Source of the DNA: Opitutaceae bacterium
GTDB lineage: Bacteria; Verrucomicrobiota; Verrucomicrobiia; Opitutales; Opitutaceae
Assembly: GCA_016794625.1 (NCBI GenBank)
Contig: JAEUGY010000009.1
Location: forward strand, 48,330 to 112,329
DNA: 64,000 nt
Direction: 5' to 3'
Below are positions 35,456 to 44,352 of this stretch, in pieces (the stretch's first letter is position 1; the number at the start of each line of letters is the position of its first letter). A model generated the notes under the pieces. The model did no database searches. It had not been told where the DNA came from and worked only from the letters and a program-made list of their open reading frames with translations. The translations under genes were made by a program, and so were the position numbers.

Positions 35456-36802
35456 TCACACCACAAGCGGCTGGAACAATTCATCCATGCGTCCATTGCT
35501 GTCGGCAAAGGCGTCCAGCTTCACCCCTACCTTGTCGAGCAGTGCGAGATGCAGATTGGCCAGCGGCGTGGGTTGGTCATACCGCAGATGACGGCCGCCC
35601 TTCATGCCACCCGCCGCCCCGCCCGCCACCAGGATGGGCAGGTTGGTGTGGTCATGGACATTGGGGTTCCCGATGCCGCTGCCATAGAGCAGGAGCGAGT
35701 GATCAAGCAGGGTGCCCGCTCCTTCCGGCGTGGACTGGAGCCGTTGGAGGAAGTAAGCGAACAGCGACACATGGAAGGCATTGATCTTCGCCATCCGCGC
35801 GATCTTGTCGGGATCGTTGCCGTGATGGGACAGCGGATGATGCGGATCGGGGACACCGATTTCCGGATACGTACGATTACTCGTCTCGCGCGCCAGCTGG
35901 AACGTGGTGACGCGCGTGATGTCACCCTGCATCGCCAGCACCTGCAGATCGAACATCAACCGCGCATGGTCGGCGTAGGCGGCGGGCACGCCGATGGGCC
36001 GATCGAGGTCGGGCAGTGGTCGCTCGGCCACCTCGGCCTCGGCCCGCTGGATGCGGCGCTCGACCTCGCGCACGGTGTCGAGGTACTCCGCCACCTTGGC
36101 CCGGTCCGACGGGCCCAATTCGCGCTGCAGACTGCGGACCTCGTCGGTCACCCAGTCCAGCAGGCTGGCTCTTCGACGCAGCGCACGCCGGCGCTCGGTC
36201 GGATTGCCGCCCTCGCCAAAAAGTCGCTCAAACACCAGGCGCGGGTGCGCCTCCGACGGCAGCGGCGTGGTCGGCGAAGACCAGGACAGGTTGTTCTGGT
36301 AAACGCACGCGTAGCCGTTGTCGCACTGGCCGGTGGTCTGGAGCATGTCCATCGACAGTTCGAGGGACGGGAGCTGCGTGTCGCGACCGAGCTGCCGGGC
36401 GGCGATCTGATCGACCGTCGTGCCGAGGTAGTAATCGGAACTCTCGGTGTGTTTCGCCTTCGCGGCACTGAGGAACGCGGCATTGGACGTGGCGTGCGAC
36501 CCCGGATACGCGTTGCGCAATTCGAGGTTGGTGATGGCAGTGACATGACGCTTCACCGGCGCGAGCGATTGCAGAATCGGCGTCAGCTCCTCCAGCGGAC
36601 CGCTCGGTCCCGCCGGCACCCAGCGCGACTGGTCGCAGCCCATCGGCATAAAGACAAACCCCAACCGCTTCACCGGCTGGGCCGGAGTCGCCGACATCGC
36701 GGTGGCGGCCGGAATCATGGCATCGAGCAGGGGCAGCGCAAGGGACGCACCGACGCCGCGCAGAAACGTCCGCCGCGGAAGGGCTTTTTTCGTGATGATC
36801 AT
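35456..36802 (-). CDS. DUF1552 protein with Tat-type signal
   Basis: The 448-residue product starts with a twin-arginine signal (PRRTFLRGVGASLALPLLDAM). It then shows the DUF1552 (PF07586) pattern: GFVFMPMGCDQSRW, SAFLS-like and GTTVDQIAAR blocks and a late LLYGSGIGNPNVHDHTNLPILVAGGAAGGMKGGRHL. The biochemical role of DUF1552 is unknown. The gene nearly always accompanies a DUF1592-type cytochrome-like gene, and here its ATG overlaps that gene's TGA by four bases, so the two proteins are made together. Tat export implies a folded or cofactor-bearing protein, but no cofactor site is evident. Confidence 0.88.
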   Translation of the reverse strand: MIITKKALPRRTFLRGVGASLALPLLDAMIPAATAMSATPAQPVKRLGFVFMPMGCDQSRWVPAGPSGPLEELTPILQSLAPVKRHVTAITNLELRNAYPGSHATSNAAFLSAAKAKHTESSDYYLGTTVDQIAARQLGRDTQLPSLELSMDMLQTTGQCDNGYACVYQNNLSWSSPTTPLPSEAHPRLVFERLFGEGGNPTERRRALRRRASLLDWVTDEVRSLQRELGPSDRAKVAEYLDTVREVERRIQRAEAEVAERPLPDLDRPIGVPAAYADHARLMFDLQVLAMQGDITRVTTFQLARETSNRTYPEIGVPDPHHPLSHHGNDPDKIARMAKINAFHVSLFAYFLQRLQSTPEGAGTLLDHSLLLYGSGIGNPNVHDHTNLPILVAGGAAGGMKGGRHLRYDQPTPLANLHLALLDKVGVKLDAFADSNGRMDELFQPLVV

Positions 36803-39204
36803 GGGGTTTTCCTCTGTTGAAACGGTGTGCTGTGGACGATGCCAAGAATGAGCGCGGAAAAACGGTACTGTCCCTCCCGGGCACGTCGAACCACCTCGCG
36901 CAAGGCCGGGCCATCCTCAGGCGTCACCCCGCGTCCGAGCGCGAACGTCAGGAGCTTCTCGGCGAGCGTGGCGGCGAAAAGATCGAGACGACGAAGCAGT
37001 CCGCGTTCAAGTTCGTCCACCCCGACGGCGACACTGCCGTCCGGCAGGCCGCCGGAGGCGTCGATCGCATGCCCGTCGTCGGACTCGCGCCAGCGCCCGA
37101 CCGCATCATAGTTTTCCAAGGCGAAGCCGACCGGATCCATGACGTTGTGACAGCTCGCGCAGGAGGGATTTTCCCGGTGCGCGGCCAGGCGCTCGCGCAT
37201 GGGCAGGCGGGCCGAGACGGTCGCGCTTTCGAGGGACGGCACATTCGGCGGAGGAGGAGGCGGCGGCTCCCCGGCCAGGTTCGCGAGGATCCAATGACCG
37301 CGGATCACCGGCGAGGTGCGTGTCGCGTAGGACGTGACCGTGAGGATGCTGCCGTGACGAAGCAGCCCGCCGCGCTGCCGCCGGAGGTCGCCCGTGAAGG
37401 AGACCCGGCGAAAGTGGCTGCCGTACACGTGCGGCACACCGTAGTGCCGGGCGAGCCGCTCGTTGAGAAACGAGTAGTCGGCCACCAGCAGATCCCCGAC
37501 CGGCCGATCCTCCTGCAGGAGACTCTCGACGAACAACTCAGTCTCCCGGCGAAAGGCCTGGCGCAGGTTGTCATCGAAGTCGATGAACAGCCGGGAGTCG
37601 GGCGCGACCGTTTCCAGACTGCGAAGGTGGAGCCACTGGGCGGCAAAGTTGGTGACCAGGTTGCGGGCGCGCGGGTCCGCGAGCATGCGCCGTACCTGGG
37701 CCTCCAGGCGGACCGGATCCCGCAGATCGCCCGCCCCGGCCGCATCGAGCAAAGGATCATCGGGCAGACTGCTCCATAGGAAATACGCCAGCCGCGAGGC
37801 CAGCTCGTAGTCGTCGATCCGGTACACCTGGCCGGGGCCGGCTCCGGGCGGGTTCGACTCGATCCGCAGGAGGAAACGCGGACTGACCAGAACGGCGGCG
37901 AGGGCGTTTTCCACGCCCGCCTCGAACCCCTGCTGCTCTCGCGCCTCGTGAAAGAACTGGATCGGCCGTTCAAGGTCCCGATCCGTGACCGGCCGTCGAT
38001 AGGCCCGCCGCATCAGCGGTGCCAGCAGCGCGCGCGCCTGCGCCTCGGCCTCGGCCGCGGACAACGCCGCCACCGGGGCGGTCGTCGCATCCTGCCCGGC
38101 TCGGCTCCCAAACACACGGCGCCGGCTCGGGGTGTCGCCCGGACCGGACGAGGCGAAGGGTCCGGTGATGGAGACCTGATAGAGCGCCGGCGCGGTTCGC
38201 GGGTGACGGTGCAGATTGAAGCGGGCGACAAAGGGTTGGCGCTCCGTCTCGATCAGGGCGCTGGGAAGCTTGAGAAATGTCACCCCGACGTCCCGCGGTC
38301 CGGCGCGCACCGGCAGTCGAAACTTCAAGTGCGCATCGACCAGCTCCGCGTTCTTGTCCTCCCGTCGCGGTTCAACCGTCGCACCAGCGACACGCTCCCG
38401 ATCGATCAGTACCTCGATCTGGTGGGCCTGGCGAAGGCCCTCCACCTGTTCATTGCGATCCCGCGCCAGACGGATCTGGATCTCATAGTCTCCGTCGAGC
38501 GGAAAGACATGGCGGATGAGCGCGCCTCCCCGGGTGCCCAAAGGCAGACCCTCGATGTGGTGTTCCTGGGTCAGATCCGGACGGATACGATAGGTCTCGC
38601 CCCCGGGCACGCGATGCGGTGCGCCGACCGCGAGCCGGGCTATCTTCTGTGCGGCGGTGACATACTGCTCGAGCAAGGTCGGGGAAAGCGTGCCGACCGT
38701 GATGTTATCGAAGCCATGACTGGGTTCGTCCTGCGGCAGCAGTGCGGTCGCATCAATCTCGACCGCGAGCAGATCGCGAATGGCATTCTGGTATTCCGTC
38801 CTGTTCATCCGCCGAAAGCTGTCGGTCCGACCAGGTTCAGGCTTCACCGCGGCGGCCCGGTCGAGCACCGCGATGAGTTCAGACGTCGCCTGATCGTACA
38901 CGGCGGAGTCCGGACGTTCTTCGCCGAGCGGCGGCATCTGCCGATGATCGAGCTTGCGCACCACCCGCTCCCAACCGGCGGCGGTGGCGGCCGGATTGCG
39001 CAGGTCGAGCCGCTCCAGGTTCATACCACCCTTGGCGACATCGCCGTTGTGGCAGTCCCAGCAGTACCGTTCCACAAGCGCGGCGACCGAACCTCCGCCC
39101 GGAGCCACCGGCTCGGCCGAGCCAAGCGGAGAGGCGAAGCCCAGCACCAGCGCGAGCCACCCCCATGCGCGCCGGGTCCATGCCCATCGGTGCGTGTGGC
39201 GCAC
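36799..39204 (-). CDS. Secreted DUF1592-type protein with haem-c-like sites (PSCyt family)
   Basis: The 801-residue product starts at a GTG (39204) with a signal peptide (WGWLALVLGFASPLGSAE). The domain order, recognised from conserved blocks, is a cytochrome-c-like N-terminus with CWDCHNGDVAKGG (Cys48, His52), DUF1587 (FRRMNRTEYQNAIRDLL), DUF1595 (LLAPLMRRAYRRPVT), DUF1592, DUF1588 (TSPVIRGHWILANLAGEP), a second CASCH site near residue 682 and DUF1585 (FALGRGVTPEDGPALR). The set is typical of Planctomycetes and Verrucomicrobiota. A role in extracellular redox or glycan breakdown is only inferred. The open frame runs far upstream to 40578, but that part is antisense to another gene and is discarded. 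Confidence 0.86.
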   Translation of the reverse strand: MRHTHRWAWTRRAWGWLALVLGFASPLGSAEPVAPGGGSVAALVERYCWDCHNGDVAKGGMNLERLDLRNPAATAAGWERVVRKLDHRQMPPLGEERPDSAVYDQATSELIAVLDRAAAVKPEPGRTDSFRRMNRTEYQNAIRDLLAVEIDATALLPQDEPSHGFDNITVGTLSPTLLEQYVTAAQKIARLAVGAPHRVPGGETYRIRPDLTQEHHIEGLPLGTRGGALIRHVFPLDGDYEIQIRLARDRNEQVEGLRQAHQIEVLIDRERVAGATVEPRREDKNAELVDAHLKFRLPVRAGPRDVGVTFLKLPSALIETERQPFVARFNLHRHPRTAPALYQVSITGPFASSGPGDTPSRRRVFGSRAGQDATTAPVAALSAAEAEAQARALLAPLMRRAYRRPVTDRDLERPIQFFHEAREQQGFEAGVENALAAVLVSPRFLLRIESNPPGAGPGQVYRIDDYELASRLAYFLWSSLPDDPLLDAAGAGDLRDPVRLEAQVRRMLADPRARNLVTNFAAQWLHLRSLETVAPDSRLFIDFDDNLRQAFRRETELFVESLLQEDRPVGDLLVADYSFLNERLARHYGVPHVYGSHFRRVSFTGDLRRQRGGLLRHGSILTVTSYATRTSPVIRGHWILANLAGEPPPPPPPNVPSLESATVSARLPMRERLAAHRENPSCASCHNVMDPVGFALENYDAVGRWRESDDGHAIDASGGLPDGSVAVGVDELERGLLRRLDLFAATLAEKLLTFALGRGVTPEDGPALREVVRRAREGQYRFSALILGIVHSTPFQQRKTP

Positions 39205-39522
39205 TCGCGGGCCGAACGGGGGCTCCAAGGTGGGGTGAAAAGGGGAAATTATCACGACGAGGGGGGGACCGTCGGTGGCCGGGGGCCGGGGGCGGAACGA
39301 GAAAAGAAGCTCTGGCGATCGGGGGCGAGGCGTTTCTTGCCCACCCTGCCGGCGCGAAGGATGACCGTTCGACGCCCGCTGCCCCGGGCCCTGGCGAAAG
39401 GGACAGGCGGATTCGCCCTGGACGGGCCAAACCCGTCCTCGACAGCCAAGCATGCCCCGGCGAGAACGGAGGGACTCCATCCGATTCCGCTGCCTCCAAC
39501 GCCCGACGCTCCACTGCCCGTC
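39205..39522. other. Divergent intergenic region
   Basis: This 318-base stretch separates the leftward DUF1592 gene from the rightward isochorismatase-like gene, so it should hold promoters for both. The only promoter-like sequence I see is GATAAT on the minus strand (39248-39253), about 45 bases before the GTG start, without a good -35 box. The rest is very G-rich. No small ORF or RNA is supported. Confidence 0.4.
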
Positions 39523-40086
39523 ATGCCCTCTTCCGAGCCCTCGCCCCCCCTGGCGCTGCTTTGCATCGATGTGCAACCCGTGTTCCTCAAAAGCCTGCCC
39601 CAGGGCGGCACGGCGCTCTTGCGACGCTGCCAGTTTGCGGTCGCCGCCGCAACCGGGCTCGGAGTGCCGGTGGTGTTCACCGAGCAGGTGCCGCAAAAAC
39701 TGGGACCCACCGCGCCGGAGCTGATCGCCTGCGCCCCGGCCGGCTCGCTGCAGGCGGGCAAGAGCACGTTTTCTGCCTTCGGCGACGATGCCATCCGCGA
39801 GGCACTGGAAACGCTCGCCCCGGAACATCTCCTGATCTGCGGCTTGGAAACCTCGGTCTGCGTCTACCAGACCGCCCTCGACGCCCTCGCTTCGTCGTAC
39901 CAGGTCACGTTGCTCAGCGACGCCGTCGGATGCCGCCGACCCGAGGACGCCACGCCCTGCCTGCAGGCATTGATCCGGGCCGGCGCGCACGTCCTGCCGA
40001 GCGAGACCGTGTTTTACGCCCTGCTGCACACCACCTCCCATCCCTTTTTCAAGTCCTATACGCAGCTGGTGAAATCTCATGCCTGA
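39523..40086 (+). CDS. Isochorismatase-like cysteine hydrolase
   Basis: The 187-residue product has the family triad: Asp16 in LLCIDVQPVF, Lys80 in QAGKSTFSAF and Cys113 in GLETSVCVYQTALDAL. Relatives hydrolyse isochorismate, nicotinamide or small amides; the substrate here is unknown. The SVCVYQT motif and the HPFFKSY end match the YcaC/hydrolase-type members. The ATG at 39523 is clear; the open frame further upstream is antisense to the DUF1592 gene. Its last eight bases overlap the start of the OB/HD-domain gene. Confidence 0.85.
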   Translation: MPSSEPSPPLALLCIDVQPVFLKSLPQGGTALLRRCQFAVAAATGLGVPVVFTEQVPQKLGPTAPELIACAPAGSLQAGKSTFSAFGDDAIREALETLAPEHLLICGLETSVCVYQTALDALASSYQVTLLSDAVGCRRPEDATPCLQALIRAGAHVLPSETVFYALLHTTSHPFFKSYTQLVKSHA

Positions 40087-41089
40087 AGACCTCCCCCTCC
40101 TTTCCGTCCGCGAGTTGAAGGCGCTCGACGCCAATCCGGGGCGACCCTTCGCCGCCGTGGTGGTGGTCAAGAAGCTCGTGGCGAAAACCGCATCCAATGG
40201 GAACCCGTTCCTCAGCCTCGAATTTGGCGACCGTGGCGGATCGTTCGGCTGCACGCTCTTCAACGACAACCCAATGTTTGAGGCGCTCAAGTCAGCCGGC
40301 GAAGGCGCGGTCGTCCGGATCGAAGGCAAAACGGATTTCTTCCAAAACCGCCTGTCGCCCCGGCTGAACCGCGCGGTGCTGCTGTCGAACGAAGAACTCG
40401 GTGCGCCGGGCGTGCTCGACAACCTGGTCGAACTTGCGCCGGAGAAAGCCGATGTGCTCTGGACGGAACTGCAGGCGGGCATCGACGCCATCCGGCACGA
40501 CGAACTCCGCCTGTCGACGCGCGCAGTCTTCGAGGAAATCGGTGAAACCTTCCGCTGGTGTCCCGCCGCGGTCAGCATGCATCACGCCTACCGGCACGGG
40601 TTGCTGGAGCACACGGTGCACATGCTGCGCGCCTGCCTCGCCTTGCTGCCGCACTACACCGAGGTCGACCGCGACCTGGCCATCGCGGGTGTGCTCCTGC
40701 ATGACGTGGGCAAGACCATCGAATACGAAGGCACACTGGCGACCAAACGCAGCCGTCGCGGTCTGCTGCAGGGTCACGTCGTGCTCGGGTATCAGCTCGT
40801 GCGAAAGGCCGCGCTTCGTTCGCGGCTCGATCCCGACCGTCTCGAGCGACTCGAACACATCATCCTCAGCCATCAGGGTGAACCCGAATGGGGTGCCGCC
40901 GTGTATGCGGCGACGCCTGAAGCGGTCTTCGTGTCGATGATCGACAACCTCGACGCGAAGATGGGCATGGTGCAACGCGCCCTGCGACAAGCGGCCCCCG
41001 AGGAGGAATTCTCCGAGCGACTGCCGGGATTGAGTTCTCCCCTGCTCACCCAGCCCGTTGGTGGTCCAAAGCCCGAGCCCGAGACCTGA
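40079..41089 (+). CDS. OB-fold and HD-domain protein, YhaM-type 3'-5' exoribonuclease
   Basis: The 336-residue product has an N-terminal OB-like domain (residues about 10-105, FLSLEFGDRGGSFGCTLF). A C-terminal HD phosphohydrolase follows with HGLLEHTVHML (His178) and LLHDVGKTIEYEG (His208, Asp209). It closes with a segment MIDNLDAKMG typical of YhaM. YhaM enzymes are manganese- or cobalt-dependent 3'-5' exonucleases that act on RNA or single-stranded DNA. The gene starts eight bases inside the isochorismatase-like gene, so the two are co-translated. The link between them is unclear. Confidence 0.85.
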   Translation: MPEDLPLLSVRELKALDANPGRPFAAVVVVKKLVAKTASNGNPFLSLEFGDRGGSFGCTLFNDNPMFEALKSAGEGAVVRIEGKTDFFQNRLSPRLNRAVLLSNEELGAPGVLDNLVELAPEKADVLWTELQAGIDAIRHDELRLSTRAVFEEIGETFRWCPAAVSMHHAYRHGLLEHTVHMLRACLALLPHYTEVDRDLAIAGVLLHDVGKTIEYEGTLATKRSRRGLLQGHVVLGYQLVRKAALRSRLDPDRLERLEHIILSHQGEPEWGAAVYAATPEAVFVSMIDNLDAKMGMVQRALRQAAPEEEFSERLPGLSSPLLTQPVGGPKPEPET

Positions 41090-41125
41090 GCCGCCGCCGA
41101 ACCTCCCGGTCCCGCGGTCGGGGCA

Positions 41126-42367
41126 TCAGCCTCCGCTCAGTCCCCGGATGAGTTCAACCATGGGCAGAAAAAGCGCGACCACGATGGTGCCCACGAGAAT
41201 GGCCATCGTGACAATCAACGCCGGCTCGAGGAGCGAGGTCAGCGTGGTGACTGCCTGATCGACCTCCTCATCATAGATGTCGGCGAGACGGATCAGCATT
41301 TCCGGAAGTTTTCCCGTGGTCTCCCCGACCTCGATCATCGCCGGCACCACCGCTGGAAGCCGGGCGCGCCCACCGACCACCGAGGCCAGCGTTCTCCCTG
41401 CCTCCACTTCGCGTTCCGCCGCGGCCAGCAGGCGCTGCACGACCGCACTGCCGGTCGCCGCCCGCGTCAGGGCGAGGGCACTCAGGATCGGCACTCCGGC
41501 CGCAAGCAGGGTCCCCAAGGTTCGACCCAGTCGCGCCACCCGCGCGCGGACCACGATCGGGCCCGCCAACGGCAGCCGCTCCGCGAGCTGCTCCCCGAGC
41601 GCCCGCCCGCGCGGTCGACGTCCTCCGGCGGCCAGCGCCACCGCTCCGACGACCACGATTCCGGCCAACAGCCCGGCCCGCGCCTCCATAAACCGCGACA
41701 CCCCGAGCACGCTTTGGGTCAACGCGGGCAAGGGTCGGCCTTGGAGCTGAGTCAGGAACAGCTGCTCGAATCGAGGCACGACCAGGATCGTCAACGCGGA
41801 CACAATCACCGCGGCCACGGTCGCCACCACGACCGGATACGCGAGCGCGGCGCGCACCCGGCCCTTGAGTCGCTCCCGCTTGTCGAGAAACCCGGCCAGC
41901 CGTTCGAGCACCTCCTCGAGCAGCCCACCCGCTTCACCCGCCTTGACCAAATTGATGTACAGGCGGTCGAAGACCCGGGGGTGCTGTTCCAATCCCGTGG
42001 ACAAACTGCGGCCCGAACGCACGGTTTCCGTCAGCTCGAGCACGATCTGGCGAAACCCCGGGGACGACTCTTGACGGGCCATTGCCTCGAGGCTCTGCAG
42101 CAGGGGAAGTCCGGCCCCGACCAGCGCGGCCAGTTGCCGGGTGAACCAGGCGCGCTGGGCCGCCGACATGCGGTGACGGGACGCTTTCTGCGCCGAGGCG
42201 AAACGCGCACGCCACCCCGTCAGCGGCGGCGCTTCGTCCAGCGCCAGCAGTCGCAACCGCTGCGCGCGCAGGAGCGCCACGGCCGCCTCGCGATTCTCAG
42301 CCTCGACGCGCGCACGGACGTGCCGTCCGGTCAGAGGGTGGAGCGCGGTATAGGCGTAAGTGGGCAT
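41126..42367 (-). CDS. GspF/PilC-type type II secretion inner-membrane protein
   Basis: The 413-residue protein has the duplicated GspF domain: FTRQLAALVGAGLPLLQSLEAMA in the first copy, GEAGGLLEEVLERLAGFLDKRERLKGRVRAALAYP, and in the second copy RTLGTLLAAGVPILSALALTRAATG with EVGETTGKLPEML. It has membrane helices near residues 165-190, 215-235 and at the C-terminus. GspF/PilC is the platform protein of type II secretion systems and type IV pili. The ATG at 42367 is preceded by GAGGT, a good ribosome-binding site. No ATPase, pseudopilin or secretin gene is in view, so it is an orphan within this window. Confidence 0.88.
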   Translation of the reverse strand: MPTYAYTALHPLTGRHVRARVEAENREAAVALLRAQRLRLLALDEAPPLTGWRARFASAQKASRHRMSAAQRAWFTRQLAALVGAGLPLLQSLEAMARQESSPGFRQIVLELTETVRSGRSLSTGLEQHPRVFDRLYINLVKAGEAGGLLEEVLERLAGFLDKRERLKGRVRAALAYPVVVATVAAVIVSALTILVVPRFEQLFLTQLQGRPLPALTQSVLGVSRFMEARAGLLAGIVVVGAVALAAGGRRPRGRALGEQLAERLPLAGPIVVRARVARLGRTLGTLLAAGVPILSALALTRAATGSAVVQRLLAAAEREVEAGRTLASVVGGRARLPAVVPAMIEVGETTGKLPEMLIRLADIYDEEVDQAVTTLTSLLEPALIVTMAILVGTIVVALFLPMVELIRGLSGG

Positions 42368-42538
42368 GACCTCGGTGCACCCCCATCTCACGGCAACCAC
42401 GAGCGAAACCAAGGGCGCAAACACCCCAAATCAGGGGTGAACCACGAGCGCGCAGCCGCAGCTCAGTCGCGCCAGCCGGGCGCCTCAGCTCGGTTTTGAG
42501 AAATCCGTGTCGACGACAGGAGCGCCGTTGGTTTGCCT

Positions 42539-43174
42539 ATGGCTTTACTCGTGCCCCTCAACTCGCTCTTCCGCCCCTCCCCACCCCGGGAGCCCCGTCA
42601 CGGTGTTCTTCGCCTCGCCCGGACAGCCACGATCGCTGGCATCCTCCTCTGCGGAGCCGGCTGCGGCCCGAGCGATCCGCTGGAGACACGCTTCAAGGTC
42701 CAGCAGGCGGCCGACTATGACCAGCAGAGATCCCTGCTGCCGCGTGGTTTGTCCGCTGAACAACTCAAGGATTTCGATGACGCGGTGCTGGCCTTGAAGT
42801 ACGACGTCATGACCCGAGGCGAAGCCAAGGGGAGCGACGCCGTGATGGAACAGGTCGTCACCCAGATCTCCGGCAAGACCCTGCGTGAAATTCTCGGGCT
42901 GGGCTGGTCCGCCAAACTGCATCGACTGGAGGTCGAACGGGTGAAGCTGCAGGAACTCGTCGATCACAACGCCCGGTTGAAGACGCGTCCGGGCGATACC
43001 GCCTCGTCCGACTTCCTCAATTCCGTGCGCGATGAACATGCGCGCCGCGTGGCCGTAATCGTGCAAGACCAGGAAACCGCCCGGCGCAAACTCGCCGAAC
43101 TCGGCGTGACCGTGTCGCCGCATGCTCCGGCCACGACGTCCTCCGCCGCCTCCCCGTCCCCGTCCTCTCCATGA
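42539..43174 (+). CDS. Putative lipoprotein of unknown function
   Basis: I do not recognise a family. The 211-residue product has an N-terminal hydrophobic stretch ending CGAGC (Cys42), an imperfect lipobox. A charged, mostly helical region follows: LSAEQLKDFDDAVLALKYDVM, LHRLEVERVKLQELVDHNARL and DEHARRVAVIVQDQETARRKL. The tail is rich in Ser/Ala/Pro. It overlaps the NHL-repeat gene by four bases (ATGA), so the two are translated together. A TTG two codons upstream could be used instead of the ATG at 42539. It may be a periplasmic helper of the NHL protein, but this is inference. Confidence 0.65.
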   Translation: MALLVPLNSLFRPSPPREPRHGVLRLARTATIAGILLCGAGCGPSDPLETRFKVQQAADYDQQRSLLPRGLSAEQLKDFDDAVLALKYDVMTRGEAKGSDAVMEQVVTQISGKTLREILGLGWSAKLHRLEVERVKLQELVDHNARLKTRPGDTASSDFLNSVRDEHARRVAVIVQDQETARRKLAELGVTVSPHAPATTSSAASPSPSSP

Positions 43175-44268
43175 ACCCCCTCTCCCCGCTCGCGTTGCTC
43201 CGGGTCCGTGGGTGGATGCAGTCGGGCGGCACCCTCGCCGTGCTGCTCGCGCTCGCGCCGTCCGCGTCGGCCGCCCCGCAGCTCCGAGCCTTCGTCGACG
43301 CCGCTCCCGTGCTGGCGCACGAGGGTGAGGTGGCACCGCCCTTGACGGAGCCGTTTGCGGTGGCGTTCACGCCCCGCGGCACGTGGGTCGTGGTGGAAAT
43401 GGTGACGGGCAACCGCCTGCTGGAACCCACGCCTTCCGGCCAGTTGCGCCGGCTCGCGGGCAAACCCCAGCCGGGCGACGCTGGCGACGGTGGCCCCGCC
43501 CTCGATGCCCAGTTCAACGGTCCGCATGGTTTGGTCGCACTCGCCAATGGCGACCTCCTGATCGCCGACACCTGGAACGGCCGCGTCCGCCGGATCGACG
43601 CAGCCACGGGCATCATTCAGTCGGTTCCCGGCTACTTCGTCCCGGCAGGCGCCGCTCGCGGGGGCGGGCCGTACTCGATTTCCCTCGATCCGGCCGGGAC
43701 CCGCGCCGTCGTCACAGATTTGCGCCGGGTCCACGTGCTCACGCTGAAAACCGGACGCTGGGAAATCGCCGCCGGCAACGGGGAAAAAGGCCGGCCGGTC
43801 GATGGCGCGCTGGCCACCGAGGCCCCGCTGGTCGACCCGCGCGCCGCGGCCTATGACCGCCACGGCAACCTCTACATCCTCGAACGAAATGGCCACGCCT
43901 TGCGCGTCGTCGATCCCGCCGGCCGGATCCGCACCGTGGTCAACCGTTCGGGCCGGAAAGGGGCGACGGGAGACGAGGGCGATGCCCTCGAGGCCACGAT
44001 GAACGGACCGAAGCACCTGTGCATCGACCGGGACGACAGCGTGATCATTGCCGACGCCGAAAACGACCTCATCCGCCGCTACGTGCCTTCAACCGGCCGC
44101 CTGCATCGCGTCGCCGGCACCGGCCGGCGGGGCTCCGCGGGGCTCGGCGGCTCCCCTCTCGCTTGCGACCTGCATCGCCCCCATGGCGTCACCCTGCATC
44201 CCGATGGTTCGTTGATCATTGTGGACAGCTACAACCACCGGCTGCTCCAGCTCTCTTCCGCCCCTTGA
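43171..44268 (+). CDS. Secreted NHL-repeat beta-propeller protein
   Basis: The 365-residue product has a signal peptide (about 35 residues, AVLLALAPSASAAPQ) and a six-bladed NHL-type propeller. Visible blades are FNGPHGLVALANGDLLIADTWNGRVRRID, PRAAAYDRHGNLYILERNGHALRVVD, MNGPKHLCIDRDDSVIIADAENDLIRRY and LHRPHGVTLHPDGSLIIVDSYNHRLLQL, each shown in part. NHL propellers bind proteins, lipids or glycans, and a few are enzymes. No catalytic residues are evident. It starts four bases inside the lipoprotein gene. The extracellular location matches the many secreted proteins nearby. Confidence 0.84.
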   Translation: MNPLSPLALLRVRGWMQSGGTLAVLLALAPSASAAPQLRAFVDAAPVLAHEGEVAPPLTEPFAVAFTPRGTWVVVEMVTGNRLLEPTPSGQLRRLAGKPQPGDAGDGGPALDAQFNGPHGLVALANGDLLIADTWNGRVRRIDAATGIIQSVPGYFVPAGAARGGGPYSISLDPAGTRAVVTDLRRVHVLTLKTGRWEIAAGNGEKGRPVDGALATEAPLVDPRAAAYDRHGNLYILERNGHALRVVDPAGRIRTVVNRSGRKGATGDEGDALEATMNGPKHLCIDRDDSVIIADAENDLIRRYVPSTGRLHRVAGTGRRGSAGLGGSPLACDLHRPHGVTLHPDGSLIIVDSYNHRLLQLSSAP

Positions 44269-44352
44269 GCTCGGAGCCCGCGGGCCCGGGCTTCGACTTC
44301 CTCACCTTCCGGATTGCCCAAGTCAGGCGGTTTCGTCACGGTCGTCACTTCT

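Noticed and set aside
39205..40578. N-terminal extension of the DUF1592 reading frame to 40578
   Set aside because: It is antisense to the isochorismatase-like gene; the GTG at 39204 starts a proper signal peptide and gives normal family length.
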